Part shown: positions 14,721 to 15,842 of the stretch, piece by piece
How the letters are laid out: every line of letters begins with the position of its first letter
Numbering within the stretch: the first letter of the stretch is position 1
Source: Pseudomonadota bacterium
GTDB taxonomy: Bacteria > Desulfobacterota > Syntrophia > Syntrophales > UBA5619
Direction of reading: 5' to 3'
Assembly (NCBI GenBank): GCA_018819165.1
Contig: JAHJQP010000086.1
Span: 1 to 15,842 of the forward strand
Length of the DNA stretch: 15,842 nt
The notes under the pieces: model-generated
What the model saw: the letters and a program-made list of their open reading frames with translations, nothing else
Database searches by the model: none
Told to the model about the DNA's origin: nothing
Made by a program: the position numbers and the translations under genes

Positions 14721-15842
14721 ATGGATTTCAATCTGACCGAAGAACAGAAGCAGTATCTTGATACCGTCCGCCGTTTCGTCGGCCGGGAGATCACCCCCTG
14801 CATCATGGCCCTGGAAAATAGTCACGTCTTCCCTTTCGACATCATCCGGAAGGCCTGGGACCTCGGCATCATCAACCTCTCCATCCCGGAGGCGGTCAAA
14901 GGGTACTCCCTCGATCTCATTTCCATGGCCCTGATCATCCGGGAGATCTCTTACGGGGACAGCGGCATCGCCACGTCGGCCATGTGCAACGATCTTGCCA
15001 ATGCGGTGATCGCCCTGCACGGCTCGGAGGCGCAGCAGCGGGCCTTCCTTGGTCCCTTCGTGGAGCGGCCGCTCCTTGCCTCCTTCTGCCTGACGGAGCC
15101 CGGTGCGGGTTCAGACAACAGCGCAATGACGACGATCATCCGCAAGGGGAGCGGCGGAAAGTACCTGCTCAACGGGTCGAAGTGCTTCATCACGAACGCT
15201 TCTTTCGCCTCGCAGTTCACGGTCTTTTGCAAGGTCGGCAAGTCGTCGTCTCCCTTCCTGGCCTGCGTCGTCGTTCCCGCGCTGGCCGTGGAACCGGATA
15301 CTGCGGAGACCGCAGCGCAGACCTGCCGGGAGATTCCGCTTCCCTGCGGGGGGCGGATCGTGACCGGCAAGCCGGAGGACAAACTGGGACAGCACCTCTC
15401 CAACACGGCGAGCGTCAGTTTTGAGGATGTCGTCATCGAAGACGAACAGATCATCGGCGACCGGCGGCTTGGCTTCCAGTACCTCACCGACGTTCTTGAT
15501 TATGCGCGGCCCATGGTGGCTGCGATCGGCGTCGGGCTTGCCAGGCGGGCGCTCGATGTCACGCTCGCCTACACGAGGGAGCGACGACAGTTCGGCCAGC
15601 GTATCTGCGATATGCCCGTGGCCCGGGAGACCCTGATCGAGATGTGGAAGCGGATCGAGCAGGCGGAGATGGCGCTCATGAAGGCGGCCTTCCTGGTCCA
15701 GGAGGGGGCGCCCGATCGGGGCGTCTATGCCTCCCTCGCCAAGAACCTGGCCGCGGAGGCCGCGATCTTCTGCACCACGCAGGGGCTCCACCTCCACGGC
15801 GGATACGGGTTCATGTCCGAGTACGAGATCTCGAAACTCATC
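14721..15842 (+). CDS. Acyl-CoA dehydrogenase, C-terminus beyond the window
   Basis: An FAD enzyme that introduces a 2,3-double bond into an acyl thioester, passing electrons to electron-transfer flavoprotein. 374 codons are present without a stop; family members are about 380 aa, so little is missing. The ATG at 14721 has AAGGAG 7 bases upstream. The N-terminal helical domain is followed by the FAD/substrate signature ASFCLTEPGAGSDNSAM (120-136), the beta domain with KCFITNAS, LGQHLSNTASVSFEDV (222-237), and the C-terminal helices with RRQFGQRI and HLHGGYGFMSEY. By alignment with medium-chain dehydrogenase, the catalytic Glu376 position (EYPVEK) is Ser371 (EYEISK), and the alternative isovaleryl-CoA dehydrogenase Glu254 position is Ala262. 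A Glu lies two residues before the first site (Glu369), and Asp91 lies in the substrate-side helix. The substrate is unknown; an acyl-ACP is possible given the neighbouring acyltransferase. Confidence 0.92.
   Translation, partial: MDFNLTEEQKQYLDTVRRFVGREITPCIMALENSHVFPFDIIRKAWDLGIINLSIPEAVKGYSLDLISMALIIREISYGDSGIATSAMCNDLANAVIALHGSEAQQRAFLGPFVERPLLASFCLTEPGAGSDNSAMTTIIRKGSGGKYLLNGSKCFITNASFASQFTVFCKVGKSSSPFLACVVVPALAVEPDTAETAAQTCREIPLPCGGRIVTGKPEDKLGQHLSNTASVSFEDVVIEDEQIIGDRRLGFQYLTDVLDYARPMVAAIGVGLARRALDVTLAYTRERRQFGQRICDMPVARETLIEMWKRIEQAEMALMKAAFLVQEGAPDRGVYASLAKNLAAEAAIFCTTQGLHLHGGYGFMSEYEISKLI

Overview
The window looks like chromosomal DNA from an anaerobic, Gram-negative bacterium, most likely a Syntrophus- or Geobacter-like deltaproteobacterium (Desulfobacterota). 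Supporting signs are a flavodiiron oxygen/NO reductase, an NtrC-type sigma-54 activator with its kinase, a zinc-ribbon rhomboid beside a TraB-family protein, a DUF3568-type lipoprotein and an acyl-CoA dehydrogenase. The placement is inference. No rRNA, tRNA, CRISPR array or transposase was seen.

Left part (1-2668, minus strand): two exported N-terminal-cysteine amide hydrolases, a choloylglycine-hydrolase/penicillin-acylase-like enzyme and a C69 dipeptidase, flank a scar. The C69 gene lacks the last part of its family's usual length. Between the two lies only the C-terminal tail of an N-acyl-D-amino-acid deacylase-like gene, whose stop codons sit in the ribosome-binding region of the choloylglycine hydrolase. 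Base composition appears to change at the scar (AT-richer to the left, by eye). A further minus-strand gene starts at the left edge inside a 13-bp inverted repeat.

Middle (2849-9110): a cysM-type cysteine synthase with its own promoter and a structured leader; a divergent RlmI-like rRNA methyltransferase; a flavodiiron protein translationally linked to a small lipoprotein; and a TraB-family membrane protein followed at 14 bp by a rhomboid protease with a zinc ribbon.

Right part (9249-15842): a minus-strand signalling cluster of multi-pass histidine kinase, sigma-54 response regulator and a membrane-anchored GAF protein split by a one-base frameshift. Divergent from it, a plus-strand unit encodes a discrete malonyl/acyl transferase and an acyl-CoA dehydrogenase (cut by the window end). 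The intergenic space holds a near-consensus sigma-54 promoter facing the acyltransferase, which suggests that the neighbouring kinase/regulator pair controls this acyl-metabolism unit. The dehydrogenase lacks a glutamate at both usual catalytic-base positions, and a 40-nt palindrome separates the two genes. This regulated acyltransferase/dehydrogenase module is the best candidate here for an undescribed system.
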